Position numbers and translations under genes: made by a program
Notes under the pieces: generated by a model
Database searches by the model: none
What the model was told of the DNA's origin: nothing
Seen by the model: the letters and a program-made list of their open reading frames with translations, nothing else
Source of the DNA: CAWDJT01 sp963828705
GTDB lineage: Bacteria > Desulfobacterota > Syntrophobacteria > Syntrophobacterales > Syntrophobacteraceae
Reading direction: 5' to 3'
Length of the DNA: 64,000 nt
Assembly: GCA_963828705.1 (NCBI GenBank)
Contig: CAWHGA010000047.1
Span: forward strand, 40,330-104,329
Shown here: positions 45,569 to 54,999 of the stretch, in pieces
Layout of the letters: each line of letters opens with the position of its first letter
How positions within the stretch are numbered: position 1 is the first letter of the stretch

Positions 45569-47384
45569 ATGGCCGAAAGAATCGAGGAGAAAACTGAACT
45601 GCTGCGATCGTTCCAGTTACCGGAGAGCTTCTACCGCGTGATCGTGGCTGACATTCCGGCCGATGCCTGGCTGAAACTGCTCAAGGCTGTGCCGCAGCGC
45701 CGGGACGTGCTGTTCAAAGGATATGGCGTCCGCCCCGAGAAACTGCGGCGCCATCTGGGACAACCAGAAATCCAGGGCCGTCTCCTGCGAATGTTGCGTG
45801 AAGATTCGACCTTCCTGTTGGAAATCCTTGACGTGTGGGGTGTGGAGCAGCTCAAGACCATGGTCTTTCTTGAGGTGCTGGAACCCTCCTATCTGGCCGA
45901 CGAGCTCGAGAATTTCAAAGACCTCATTGGTCCCGAACGGTTCTTTGCTGCCTTGTTCCTGCTGGATCGGCTCCTCGAAGACCAAGTCCGCGCGGCCATC
46001 ACCTCAGACTACTGGGAAAGGCGCATGGATACTGACGCCATGCAGGTGTTGCTGCCTTTTGCCGAGTTCTGTGAGGACCTGTTGCAGCAGGAACCGCAGT
46101 GGCAGGATCTCTGGTCACCAGCTTTAAGGACAGAATGCACCTCTGGATGCTGGTTCGCAGGTCGCCCCCACGGCGGAACCTAAAGAGGATGTTGCGCTGT
46201 TGCGGCGTCGGTTGCGCGCCGCCGAAGAACGCCATCAGTCGGTGGAAGCCAAGCTCACCAAACTTAAAGAGGAGCATCGGCAACTCCAGGATCAATTGCA
46301 GCACCACCGCCAGGAACAGGAAGCGCTGCGGCTGACGCTGGTTGCCCGGGAGGCTGATTTTGAAGAGCGTCTGGGGGCGGAACTGGATCGCCGCCGTCTG
46401 GAACGCTGGGAGCGTTACCGGAACGTGGTCGAAGCGCCCTTGGCGGAAGCCGCCGGCCGCATCGAAGACCTGATCCGCCACGCCGATCTGGCCTTCGAAC
46501 GACAGCGCCAGGCTGATGAGGAATTTGGTTCCATTAGCAGGGTGCGCCAGCAGCTTCTGCAGGTGAACCTCTATCTACGCGAAATCGAACGGATCTATGC
46601 CGATTCCCTGGTGATCCATGCTGACGTCGCCCGCACTAAGGAAGCCCTCCTCCGAGAACGGGAACGCATCCTCAAGCTGCCGGGTATCGAGCGGGTGCTC
46701 CGGCAGGAACCGGCGCTGGACCTGCCCGACCGACTGCGGCAGCGGGTGCAGCTGCTCGATCCGGTGCCGGCCAATCTGCCAAAGGTAATGCAACTGCGGG
46801 AGTTGGTGAAGCGGTTGCGCGACGGTGAATTCACGGAGGACGCCGAACAACTTGCTGGGCTCGTCAGCCATAAACAGCGCCAGATCATGGAAACGCTCTA
46901 CGCCCGCTTTCAGCCGGGGCGCCAGGACCGCGCCAGGCAGCGTTGGGTCCGGGATCTGGATGAACTGACCAGCACGGGAGCAAGCCAGGACTACGATCTC
47001 TTTGTTGATGGCTACAACATCTTGCTTATGGTTCACGATGCTGCGAGTGATTCGTTGAATGCCTCATTTACCGCCCTGCGCGAACAGTTCATCACCGCGC
47101 TGGTGCGCAAGAGCCACTGGTTCCACCGGATCGTGGCGGTCTTCGACGGCGTCCTGGAATCGCGCGAGCGTCACGGCAACGTGGATATCGTCTACGCCGA
47201 CCGGAACCTCGGCAACACTGCCGACGCCGTCATCATCCGCGCCCTGCAGAAACGCAGCAGCCAGCGCACCCTCCTGGTCACCGCCGACCGTGAAATCATC
47301 GACCAGACCGCCAGAAATGTCTACGCCGTGATCGATCCCTGCCACTTCTACAGCCTGTTGTTCGATCTGCACTTGCCCTTCTGA
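45569..47384 (+). CDS. NYN/YacP-like nuclease-domain protein with long N-terminal region, one frameshift
   Basis: About 605 residues in two frames joined near 46139 by removing one base (..LRTECT / LDAGSQVAPTAEPKED..). Residues about 1-185 form a helical region (SFQLPESFYRVIVADIPADAWLKLLKAV.., FLLEILDVWGVEQLKTMVFLEVL) of no named family. A long coiled coil follows (RRRLRAAEERHQSVEAKLTKLKEEHRQLQ..). The C-terminal about 160 residues are a YacP-type NYN domain: DYDLFVDGYNILLMV, RIVAVFDGVLESRER, VDIVYADRNLGNTADAVIIRALQ, LLVTADREI. YacP cleaves RNA in Bacillus; here RNase activity is inferred. Convergent with birA, 8 bp apart. Confidence 0.75.
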
Positions 47385-47392
47385 GGCTGAAA

Positions 47393-48392
47393 TCAGAAGT
47401 CCCCTGACACCTGCGTAATATCGCCCACCCAGATGATGCGTTCCTGGCCGTCGTCCAGGCCCAGGCGCAAGGCCCCTTCGGCGGTGAGTCCCAAGACGGT
47501 GCCGGTGATTTGTTCCGAACCGCACTGGATAGTGACCGAATGGCCCAGGACGGCCGAGGCACGTTCCAGATCAGGGAGAAAGGGTGCCAGACCGCCTTGG
47601 CGAAAGCGGATGTAATTGATTTCAAATCGGTGGAGGAAGGCCAACAGCAGGTCGCTGCGGCGGGCGGGTGCTTGCCGTTCGATGGCGAGGGAGGTGGCCG
47701 GATAGCGAAACGGGGCGGTGAGTTCGTCGATACTGTGGTTGACGTTGATACCGATGCCGATCACCAGAAACCTCACCAGATCCTGATCAGCCTGCATTTC
47801 GGTGAGGATCCCGGCAATTTTTTTGCCGTGGATGAGGACGTCGTTGGGCCATTTGATGCGGGCTGGGAGATCGTAATGGGTTTGCAGGACTTCCACCAGG
47901 GTGAGTCCGGTGATGAGTGTGGTCTGGGGAGCATCGCGGCTCGGCAGGTCATCGCGAAGCAGCAGCGAGACATAGAGCCCACGCCGTGGAAGCGAAACCC
48001 AGGGCCGTCCCAGGCGCCCGCGTCCGGCCAGTTGTTCATCGGCCACTACTACGGTGCCGTGGGGTGCTCCCTGGGCTGCCAGCTGCAGGCTGTGATCGTT
48101 GGTGGAACCGATCTGCGGCAGGTAGTGGTAGGTTTTCCCCAGCCAACTGGCTGTCAAGGGCCGGCAGGATTTCGTCAGCCGTCAGCAGGTCGGGGGCATC
48201 CTGGAGCTGATAGCCCTGCTTGGGATGGCTGATGATCGGGTAGCCGCGTTCTTGAAGCGAGTGGATGTGTTTCCAGATGGCGGTGCGAGTCATCCCCAGG
48301 TCGGCGGCCAGAGCGGCTCCCGACAGGTACCGCCCCTGATGCGCCCGCAGGAGATCCAGCAATTGCTTGGCGGTGGTTGAGGTCGTTGTCAT
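47393..48392 (-). CDS. birA: Biotin-protein ligase / biotin operon repressor, one frameshift
   Basis: About 332 residues. An N-terminal winged helix (TTAKQLLDLLRAHQGRYLSGAALAADLGMTRTAIWKHIHSLQERGYPI) indicates the bifunctional BirA type. A break near 48158 is repaired by removing one C (..EILPAL-TASWLGKTYHYLPQIGSTND). The catalytic domain has the biotinyl-AMP loop VVADEQLAGRGRLGRPWVS, RIKWPNDVLIHGKKIAGILTE and VIGIGINVN, and a C-terminal SH3-like cap. It attaches biotin to carboxylase subunits and may repress biotin genes. It ends the par-cob-birA run. Confidence 0.9.
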
Positions 48393-48408
48393 GGATGAGA
48401 CTCCAGGA

Positions 48409-49173
48409 TCACAAGCCAGGCATCATCGTGGTCGCAGGGATGGCTAAGGTGAGCAGCAGCGCTTCGGAGATTTCGTTGAGCGCTCCCAGCACGTCGCCGG
48501 TAATCCCGCCCAGCCAGCGCTTTGCCAGGACTCGCAGCAGGCCCACCTGAGCCACCAGCGCCGCCAGCAGAAACCCGCCCAAAAGCGGCGCGATAACGAC
48601 TCCGGCAATGGCTGCGAGCCCGAGGGCGACCAGCAGGTGGCCGAGGCTCAACTGTTCACAGAAACTCTTGCCGAGGCCACCTTCGGGGCGCGGATAGGCG
48701 CTCCGGTAGGCCGCCAGGACCATCCCCAGGCGGCTTAATAATGGCACCAGGAGAAGTATTCGCCACTGATTGCTTTGCACCAGGGTTTGTAGGGCAGCAA
48801 TCTTTAGGGCGAGAATCAAAATCAAAGCCACCGCGCCGAAGGTGCCGATGCGACTGTCTTTCATGATTTCCAGCCGCTTCTCGGCGGTGTATCCACCTCC
48901 TACCCCATCGGCCAGATCCGCCAGACCATCCAGATGCAGCCCCCGGGTCAAGATCGCCATCATCAGTGTCAACAGCCCTGCAACCACCGCCGGGGGAAAC
49001 GCTGGCCGCAAGACCAGGGCAAGCATCGCCCACAGGCCTCCCAGGATCGCTCCCACCAACGGAAAGAAAGCGAAGCTCGCGGCCAGTTCTGCCGGGCTGG
49101 CCAGCCGAGTGGGGAGCAGCGGCACGCGCAAGACGGTCAGAAACGACAAGGCCAGGGCAAAAGATGAGATCAT
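48409..49173 (-). CDS. cobS: Adenosylcobinamide-GDP ribazoletransferase (cobalamin synthase)
   Basis: 254 residues, polytopic. Joins alpha-ribazole to adenosylcobinamide-GDP in the last part of cobalamin synthesis at the membrane. Motifs: FFPLVGAILGG, ILTRGLHLDGLADLADGVGGGYTAEKRLEIMKDSRIGTFGAVAL (the CobS signature with conserved Asp/His), and RWLGGITGDVLGALNEISEALLL. It follows cobU by 40 bp. Confidence 0.95.
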   Translation of the reverse strand: MISSFALALSFLTVLRVPLLPTRLASPAELAASFAFFPLVGAILGGLWAMLALVLRPAFPPAVVAGLLTLMMAILTRGLHLDGLADLADGVGGGYTAEKRLEIMKDSRIGTFGAVALILILALKIAALQTLVQSNQWRILLLVPLLSRLGMVLAAYRSAYPRPEGGLGKSFCEQLSLGHLLVALGLAAIAGVVIAPLLGGFLLAALVAQVGLLRVLAKRWLGGITGDVLGALNEISEALLLTLAIPATTMMPGL

Positions 49174-49212
49174 GGAAATACTTCCTTAAGCAACCTTGGC
49201 CCCACAGGATCA

Positions 49213-49779
49213 TCATGGCCAGGATCGGCGGCTCCTTTTGAGGGCTACGGGAAGGCCTGCCACCACCAGGGTGGCGCCGGCACACGCGGCAGCCACCTGT
49301 TGATTGGTCTTGCCCGCCAGATCGCGAAAGGCGCGCGCCATGGCATTCACCGGGACAATCCCGCTGCCCACTTCGTTAGATACCAGCACCAGCGGATAGT
49401 CGACGGCGCGGATGATATCGCACAAACGTTCCACCTGCAAAGCCGCGGTGTCTACAGCTTCGGGGGATTGCAGCATCAGGTTGGTGAGCCACAGGGTCAG
49501 GCAATCCACGAGCACGGGTAGGCCCTTCCCTCGAAGTCCATCCAACTGTTCCACCAGTTCCAGCGGCGCTTCGATGGTTTGCCAGATTGTCCCTCGGCGG
49601 CTCTGATGGTCCTCAACTCGCCGCCGCATTTCCTCATCCAGTGCCTGAGCAGTGGCTACATACACATAAGGCGGGGGGAAACGCTTGATGAGCTCTTCGG
49701 CGTAGCGGCTCTTGCCGCTTCTGGCGCCCCCGACCACCAAGTGCGGGACGTCGGTAAGCTCGGCGGGGCCGGCGGTCAT
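49213..49779 (-). CDS. cobU: Adenosylcobinamide kinase / guanylyltransferase
   Basis: 188 residues. P-loop VVGGARSGKSRYAEEL, then YVATAQALDEEMRRRVEDHQSRRGTIWQTIEAPLEL (with the catalytic His region) and LPVLVDCLTLWLTNLML. SNEVGSGIVPVNAMARAFRDLAGKTNQQVA completes the family pattern. It phosphorylates and guanylylates adenosylcobinamide. Its start overlaps the stop of the DUF3842 gene by 4 nt. Confidence 0.94.
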   Translation of the reverse strand: MTAGPAELTDVPHLVVGGARSGKSRYAEELIKRFPPPYVYVATAQALDEEMRRRVEDHQSRRGTIWQTIEAPLELVEQLDGLRGKGLPVLVDCLTLWLTNLMLQSPEAVDTAALQVERLCDIIRAVDYPLVLVSNEVGSGIVPVNAMARAFRDLAGKTNQQVAAACAGATLVVAGLPVALKRSRRSWP

Positions 49780-50213
49780 GGCACATCATTCCCGGTTATG
49801 GTCGATATGAGGGCCGGCAGATAGTCGTTCACCAGCTTGTCTACCAGGTGTGGCAAAGGTTCGCGGACCGAGCCCACGATGATGATCGGTTCCTGGGTCA
49901 GCGGCAGCAGCAGTTTGGGCGCGCGCGTTGCGCCGATGGCCTGGACCATGGCGGGGGTCACTTCGCCCATCATGGCGTGGGTGACGAGCAGCGAAATGGG
50001 GCCGATGATCACATCCACCTGCTGTACACAGTGGCAGATGGCGTTTTCACCGGTAGCGCCGCGGTTGGCGCGGGCCTTCATCATCTGGGCGGTGGCGATG
50101 GCGTTGGTACCCAGCGCCCAGATCTCGATGGCCTCGCCGTGGATGTCTTTGATCTTTTTGATAATGGTGGAGCCGATCCCGCCACCCTGGCCGTCGATGA
50201 CTGCGATGCGCAC
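49776..50213 (-). CDS. DUF3842 family protein
   Basis: 145 residues from GTG 50213 (MRIAVIDGQGGGIGSTIIKKIK). A Rossmann-like start with a GQGGGIG glycine loop is followed by EIWALGTNAIATAQMMKARANRGATGENAICHCVQQVDVIIGPISLLVTHAMMGEVTPAMVQAIG. This is the DUF3842 pattern. The nucleotide-binding look is clear but the function is unknown. Position between parB and cobU suggests a link with cobalamin or co-regulation. Confidence 0.85.
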   Translation of the reverse strand: MRIAVIDGQGGGIGSTIIKKIKDIHGEAIEIWALGTNAIATAQMMKARANRGATGENAICHCVQQVDVIIGPISLLVTHAMMGEVTPAMVQAIGATRAPKLLLPLTQEPIIIVGSVREPLPHLVDKLVNDYLPALISTITGNDVP

Positions 50214-50241
50214 CGTCTTCCCCTTGTCTTGTGAAATCGTC

Positions 50242-51114
50242 CTAACCGGTGGACGGTGCTGCCACACCGAGAAGTTCCAGGAGGCGCTGCAGGTCGTCGT
50301 CGGATAGGAAGGTGATGGTGATGGCGCCGCGCTTGCCCTGCCGCTTGAGGGTCACGCGAGTGCCCAGGCGGGCTTGGAGGGATTCCTGCAAGTGGCGGTA
50401 CTGGGCTTCTGCGACTGAATCGCCGGCGGCCTTGGCTGGTTTGGCTTTGCGCGCCAGCAGCTTTTCGGTTTCGCGCACCGACAACTGGCGTTGGATGATG
50501 AGGTCCCGCACTCGCCGCTGGAAGTCCGGGTCATCTACCGCCAGCAGAGCTCGGGCGTGTCCCATGGTGAGGCGCTCGTTGACCACGTCGCCTTGGATCT
50601 CCGCCGGGAGCTGGAGCAGGCGCATCAGGTTGGCGACGGTGGACCGGTCCTTGCCCACCCGTTCGGCCAGTTCCTGTTGAGTGAGCTGGAATTCGTCATG
50701 GAGGCGCCGGTAGGCGATTGCTTCTTCGATGCAGTTGAGGTCACGCCGCTGGATGTTTTCGATCAGGGCCAGTTCCAGGGCTTCGGCCGGGGTGGTTTCG
50801 CGGAGCAGCACCGGGACTTCCGCCAGTCCTGCAGCTTTGGCCGCCTGCCAGCGACGTTCGCCGGCCAGGATCTGGTACCGGTCGGCGGTATCGGTTTTGG
50901 TGGCGAGAATGGGTTGCAGCACGCCTTTTTGCGAGATGGAACTCACCAGCTCCTGAAAGCTCTGGTCTTGGACTTGCTGGCGCGGCTGGTAAGGGTTGGG
51001 CACCAGGCTTTCGATGGGGCAATAGAACAACTGGATATCATCACGCCGCAACCAGTCGCTGGTGGCCAGAAGTTCCTGCAACCCGCGGCCCAACCCACGT
51101 TTCTTATCGCTCAT
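50242..51114 (-). CDS. parB: Chromosome-partition protein ParB
   Basis: About 290 residues from ATG 51114 (MSDKKRGLGRGLQELLA). The ParB/Spo0J N-domain carries IESLVPNPYQPRQQVQDQSFQELVSSISQKGVLQPILA and the CTP-binding GERRW (box II: ILAGERRWQAAKAAG). IENIQRRDLNCIEEAIAYRRL and the HTH (LTQQELAERVGKDRSTVANLMRLLQLP) follow, with a C-terminal dimer domain. Binds parS and loads SMC. ParA is encoded just upstream. Confidence 0.94.
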   Translation of the reverse strand: MSDKKRGLGRGLQELLATSDWLRRDDIQLFYCPIESLVPNPYQPRQQVQDQSFQELVSSISQKGVLQPILATKTDTADRYQILAGERRWQAAKAAGLAEVPVLLRETTPAEALELALIENIQRRDLNCIEEAIAYRRLHDEFQLTQQELAERVGKDRSTVANLMRLLQLPAEIQGDVVNERLTMGHARALLAVDDPDFQRRVRDLIIQRQLSVRETEKLLARKAKPAKAAGDSVAEAQYRHLQESLQARLGTRVTLKRQGKRGAITITFLSDDDLQRLLELLGVAAPSTG

Positions 51115-51188
51115 GACCGACCCTGTCACTTCTCACTCGTTTTTTACCACTCTGTGCTCGCTATCTTTCATTTGGTCACTCGAACTGG

Positions 51189-51968
51189 TCAGTGTCCCTG
51201 AACCTGTCGGTCCTTGGACAGAATTTCGTCGGCTAGCGCCAGGTAGGCTTTGGACCCCAGGCACTGGGCATCATAAAGCAAAACCGGCAGACCATGGCTG
51301 GGGCTTTCGCTCAGACGGACATTGCGTGGGACCATGGTTTTGAACACATTAAAGCGGAGATGACCGCGGATTTCGTTGGCCACCTGGTGAGACAGGTTGT
51401 TTCTCCGATCGAACATGGTTAACAGCACCCCTTCGATGAGCAGCGATGGATTGAGCCGGATTTTGATGCGGCGGATGGTATCGAGGAGGAGACTCAGACC
51501 TTCCAGGGCGAAATACTCGCATTGCAGCGGGATGAGCACCGACTGGGCGGCGTTGAGCGCATTTACGGTGAGAAGCCCCAGGGACGGAGGGCAATCCAAC
51601 AGGATGTAAGCGTAAGCACTCCGTAGCCCGTCGAGACGTTCGCGGAGAAGGGTTTCCCGCTGGTCATGCGAGAGGAGTTCGAATTCGGCGGCAACCAGGT
51701 GCGAATTGGCCGGAAGGAGTGACAGCGGCAGATCGGCCAGGGGTGTGACAATGGGCGCGGGCTGGTTTTCCTCGAACAGAAATTGGAAAAGCCCCGGATC
51801 GTTGCTGCCGAGGTGCGTACCAAAGCCGCTCGAGGCGTTCCCCTGGGGGTCACAGTCCACCACCAGGACCTTCTGGCCGCGCTCGGCGAGAGCCGTTCCA
51901 AGATTGATGGCGGTGGTGGTTTTGCCGACTCCACCCTTTTGATTGGCTATGGCGATGGTGCGAGACAT
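51189..51968 (-). CDS. parA: Chromosome-partition ATPase ParA (Soj)
   Basis: 259 residues. Deviant Walker A NQKGGVGKTTTAINLG, A' VLVVDCDPQGNASSGFG, Walker B YILLDCPPSLGLLTVNAL, and IEGVLLTMFDRRNNLSHQVANEI with VPRNVRLSESPSHGLPVLLYD. The length and position next to parB indicate the chromosomal type. It uses ATP-dependent DNA binding to move ParB-parS complexes. Confidence 0.95.
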   Translation of the reverse strand: MSRTIAIANQKGGVGKTTTAINLGTALAERGQKVLVVDCDPQGNASSGFGTHLGSNDPGLFQFLFEENQPAPIVTPLADLPLSLLPANSHLVAAEFELLSHDQRETLLRERLDGLRSAYAYILLDCPPSLGLLTVNALNAAQSVLIPLQCEYFALEGLSLLLDTIRRIKIRLNPSLLIEGVLLTMFDRRNNLSHQVANEIRGHLRFNVFKTMVPRNVRLSESPSHGLPVLLYDAQCLGSKAYLALADEILSKDRQVQGH

Positions 51969-52174
51969 AGGTGCGCTTTGCGGAGCCTCGTGATGGGAAC
52001 CAGCTATAGGTTTTGGTCTTTCTCTGGCGGCCTGCCCCAGGTCCGTTTCACGCTAGACCTCCCGTGCGAGATGCCGCGATTACCATCGATGGTTCCTATC
52101 TCATGTCACCCCCGTTTGCAATTCAAATCTGTTGCCAGCTTCGGTCGCTGCTTGTCGGTCGAGACCATGTCCAA

Positions 52175-52456
52175 TCAGGCAGGGTCTTCTCGGTGCGGGT
52201 CCGGCTCCTGGCCCTCGGGGATCAACAATCCCCAGGCGTCGAATAGCTCATTGTAGCGCAATATGAAACGCCGACCGTCGTCCGTCACCACTCGATAATA
52301 ACGCTGTGGGACGCGCTGCCGGGACAGCTGCCCTTCGTACCAGCGGTCGACGATGGTTCGGATGCGGTAATCCACCCCCCGCCAGCTGAAGCCCGTCGGC
52401 TCTTGCTGGGCGCGGTATTGCTCGCGGCAGCTCACGGTGATGCGCTCAAATTTCAT
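52175..52456 (-). CDS. Small conserved protein resembling DUF6504
   Basis: 93 residues from ATG 52456. FSWRGVDYRIRTIVDRWYEG......RYYRVVTDDGRRFILRYNELFDAWGLL suggests a small beta-rich fold. The W..VDRW.......YYRV.T.DG..F.L.......W.L pattern resembles DUF6504 proteins, which often lie near translesion polymerase genes. No such gene is here. Function unknown. Confidence 0.45.
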   Translation of the reverse strand: MKFERITVSCREQYRAQQEPTGFSWRGVDYRIRTIVDRWYEGQLSRQRVPQRYYRVVTDDGRRFILRYNELFDAWGLLIPEGQEPDPHREDPA

Positions 52457-52722
52457 AGTGCGTTTCCATCCGGAAAGGCCCACCTTGGGTTCCCACCTGC
52501 GCGAGAATTGCACATGCCACCATCCGGCGTCATCCAGCGAAGGTTGTCGCCGCAAGCTTTAGGCGGGGAGCAGGAATCCAGAAGAGTTCAGAAGTGTTCA
52601 TCTGCCCAGAATCAATGAGAAGTAACGGGAAAGGCTGTAAGCATTGAGCTTGATTCAGAACGTGGCGGGAGTGCCACCACTGCTTCCAGGGCGAGAATCA
52701 GCCCCGGTAAAAGCGCGGCCGA

Positions 52723-53434
52723 TCATTGATGGCGTTGCCACAAAGACAGGCGGCGCGCGCCGTATTGACGCGGCAGGTGATAGTCATGACTGCCGGCAAA
52801 GATCAGCGTCCCGCCCGATTGGACACTCAGGTCCACCCCTGTGGTTCTTTGGGGCGATGGCCCTGTTTCGTTGTCCGGCCCGCTCCAGTGAGCCAGAATG
52901 CCCCCCGGCTGGAGGGTCCGCGCGGCGAATGCGGCGAAGCCCCTGTCGGGGAGCTTTAGAGCGCGCATGGTGATCAGCGCCGCCGAAGCCGGCGCCACCG
53001 GGCTGTCGGTCTCACACAAATCCTCCCACCTGGCGGGTAGCACCGTCAGCCGCTGCAGCCCCAGCTGCCCGAGCAGCACCTTGAGAAAGCTCACCTTCTT
53101 GCCATGGCTTTCCACGAGCACCATGTGGAGGTCCGGGTGCAGGATTTTCAACGGTACCCCTGGAAAGCCGGCGCCGGTGCCGATGTCGATGGCCAGACCG
53201 TGGCGCGGCAGCCAGCGCGACGGTAGCAGGGAATCCACCAGGTGCTTGATGAGGATTGCTTCCGGCTGAATAATCCGGGTCAGGTTGCTGCGCTGGTTCC
53301 ACATCAGCATGAGCTGCGCATGCCGGCAGCAGAGTATGGCCTGATCGAGTCGCCAGGCCGATGCCTTCGGCCTGGCACAGGGCTAGCAGCTCGGCTACGA
53401 ATGCTGATTCTTCAACGGAGTCTCTGCCCTTCAT
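52723..53434 (-). CDS. rsmG: 16S rRNA (guanine-N7)-methyltransferase, one frameshift
   Basis: Methylates G527 of 16S rRNA. The N-terminus MKGRDSVEESAFVAELLALCQAEGIGL (from ATG 53434) is followed by a one-base gain near 53350. The second frame continues QAILCCRHAQLMLMWNQRSNLTRIIQPEAILIKHLVDSLL, the SAM motif AIDIGTGAGFPGVPLKILHPDLHMVLVESHGKKVSFL, and MRALKLPDRG. Length is normal once joined. It sits in the conserved mnmE-rsmG-parA neighbourhood. Confidence 0.9.
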
Positions 53435-53528
53435 CTGTGGATTCCAGTCTGTCAACAACTCCAATGATCGCTACAATCTGCGCCGATCCATGACTATCTT
53501 TGCCATGGCGAGCTTCCGTTAATCGCCG

Positions 53529-54935
53529 CTACTTGCCCACACAGAACTGAGAAAAGATCTGATCCAAAAGGGTGTCGTCATCGGTGCGGCCGACGATGCT
53601 TTCCAGGGCATGGCGTATGGCCTGGAATTCGACGCTCACCAGTTCCGGATAAGCCCCTTGGCGGAGTAGGTGTTGCGCCTGTCCGAGAGCGTCAATGGCA
53701 CGCAGCAGGGCCTGATGATGGCGCATGTTGGGAATCATATCAGATCTGGCCGTGGCCAACGGCTGGTGGAGAAACCGGGCGGTCAGTAACTGGCGCAAAC
53801 GTTCTATATCTGGCGGATTCAGCACTGACAGAGTGAAGATGGATGTGTGTTCTCCGAACCGGGCGGTGACCGCTGCTACGGTGGTGACCGGTGGTAGATC
53901 GGCCTTATTGAGCAGCACCACCGATGGTTTGTGGCGGATGCTTTGACACACCTGGTCGTCTTCAGCGGTAAGCGGCTGGCTCTGGTCCAGGAGCCACAGA
54001 ACCACATCCGCCTGGTCAACGGCTTGAAGGGCACGTTCGATACCGAGGGCTTCGATGGTATCCGGTTGCTGTCGAATACCGGCGGTGTCCAGAATGCGCA
54101 CCAGGACACCAGCCAGGAGGAAGTTGTCTTCGATGACATCGCGCGTGGTGCCCGGAAAAGCGGTGACAATGGCACGGTCTTTGACCAGCAGGGCATTGAG
54201 GAGTGACGATTTGCCCACATTGGGCCGTCCCACCAGAACCAGGGTGAGGCCTTCACGGACGATGCGACCGCTTTGGTATTGCCGCAGCAACTCTGTTACC
54301 GGTTGTCGGAGTCGAATTTCTACCAGTTCGGCCAGGGCCACACCGTTAAGGGCGGCGTCATCGCTGAGATCATCGCCAAAGTCGATGGCTGCTTCCAGGT
54401 GAGCGTGCAGTTCGGTCAGCGTCGTGAGCCAGAGTTCGACACGGTCACGGAGGCCGCCGCGCAATTGTTGGTTGGCCAGAATTAGGCTCTGATCCGATTG
54501 GGAACGGATGATTTCGATAACCGCTTCAGCCTGGGTGAGATCGATCCGGCCGTTGACAAAGGCCCGGCGGGTAAACTCGCCCGGCTCGGCCAGGCGTGCT
54601 CCGGCAGCCAGCACCAACTCCAGGATCCGCTGTAGTACGGCAAAACCGCTATGGCAGTTGATTTCGACGACGTCTTCGCAGGTATAGCTGTGGGGCGCGG
54701 CCATGTAGGCCACCAGGACTTCATCGAGGCAGTGGCCGGTGGTGGAGTCGCAGATCCAGCCGTAACGCAGCCGATACGGCTGCAGCGGCTGGTCGCCACA
54801 ATGGGGGCGAAACAACCCACTAGCGATGGAACAAGCGTCTGGGCCGCTGATTTTGAGGATGCCGACGCCCGCCTCCCCCAGGGGGGTGGCGATGGCGCAG
54901 ATAGTATCAAAGGAGGCGAAGGATGGCACGTGCAA
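53529..54935 (-). CDS. mnmE: tRNA modification GTPase MnmE
   Basis: 468 residues, intact. With MnmG it installs (carboxymethyl)aminomethyl groups at U34 of tRNAs. The N-terminal folate-binding domain has DTICAIATPLGEAGVGILKISGPDA. The G domain has G1 GRPNVGKSSLLNALL, G2 GTTRD, G3 DTAG and G4 NKAD. The C-terminus is FSQFCVGK, with the catalytic Cys of the C(I/V)GK motif. Confidence 0.96.
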   Translation of the reverse strand: MHVPSFASFDTICAIATPLGEAGVGILKISGPDACSIASGLFRPHCGDQPLQPYRLRYGWICDSTTGHCLDEVLVAYMAAPHSYTCEDVVEINCHSGFAVLQRILELVLAAGARLAEPGEFTRRAFVNGRIDLTQAEAVIEIIRSQSDQSLILANQQLRGGLRDRVELWLTTLTELHAHLEAAIDFGDDLSDDAALNGVALAELVEIRLRQPVTELLRQYQSGRIVREGLTLVLVGRPNVGKSSLLNALLVKDRAIVTAFPGTTRDVIEDNFLLAGVLVRILDTAGIRQQPDTIEALGIERALQAVDQADVVLWLLDQSQPLTAEDDQVCQSIRHKPSVVLLNKADLPPVTTVAAVTARFGEHTSIFTLSVLNPPDIERLRQLLTARFLHQPLATARSDMIPNMRHHQALLRAIDALGQAQHLLRQGAYPELVSVEFQAIRHALESIVGRTDDDTLLDQIFSQFCVGK

Positions 54936-54999
54936 CCACCGGGCTGGAGGGTTCCATTGTCAGCCTTAGGCGGCGCTTCCGTTGCGCCTCCAGCTGGCA

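Noticed and set aside
48400..50300. Cobalamin riboswitch for cobS/cobU
   Set aside because: The genes are closely packed inside a par-cob-birA run with 4-nt overlaps and gaps of about 40 bp or less. There is no room for a riboswitch and no B12-box-like sequence was seen.
52040..52060. parS site near parA (GTTTCACG)
   Set aside because: Only the left half of TGTTTCACGTGAAACA is present (CGTTTCACG then CTAGAC). The right half does not match, so it is not reported as parS.
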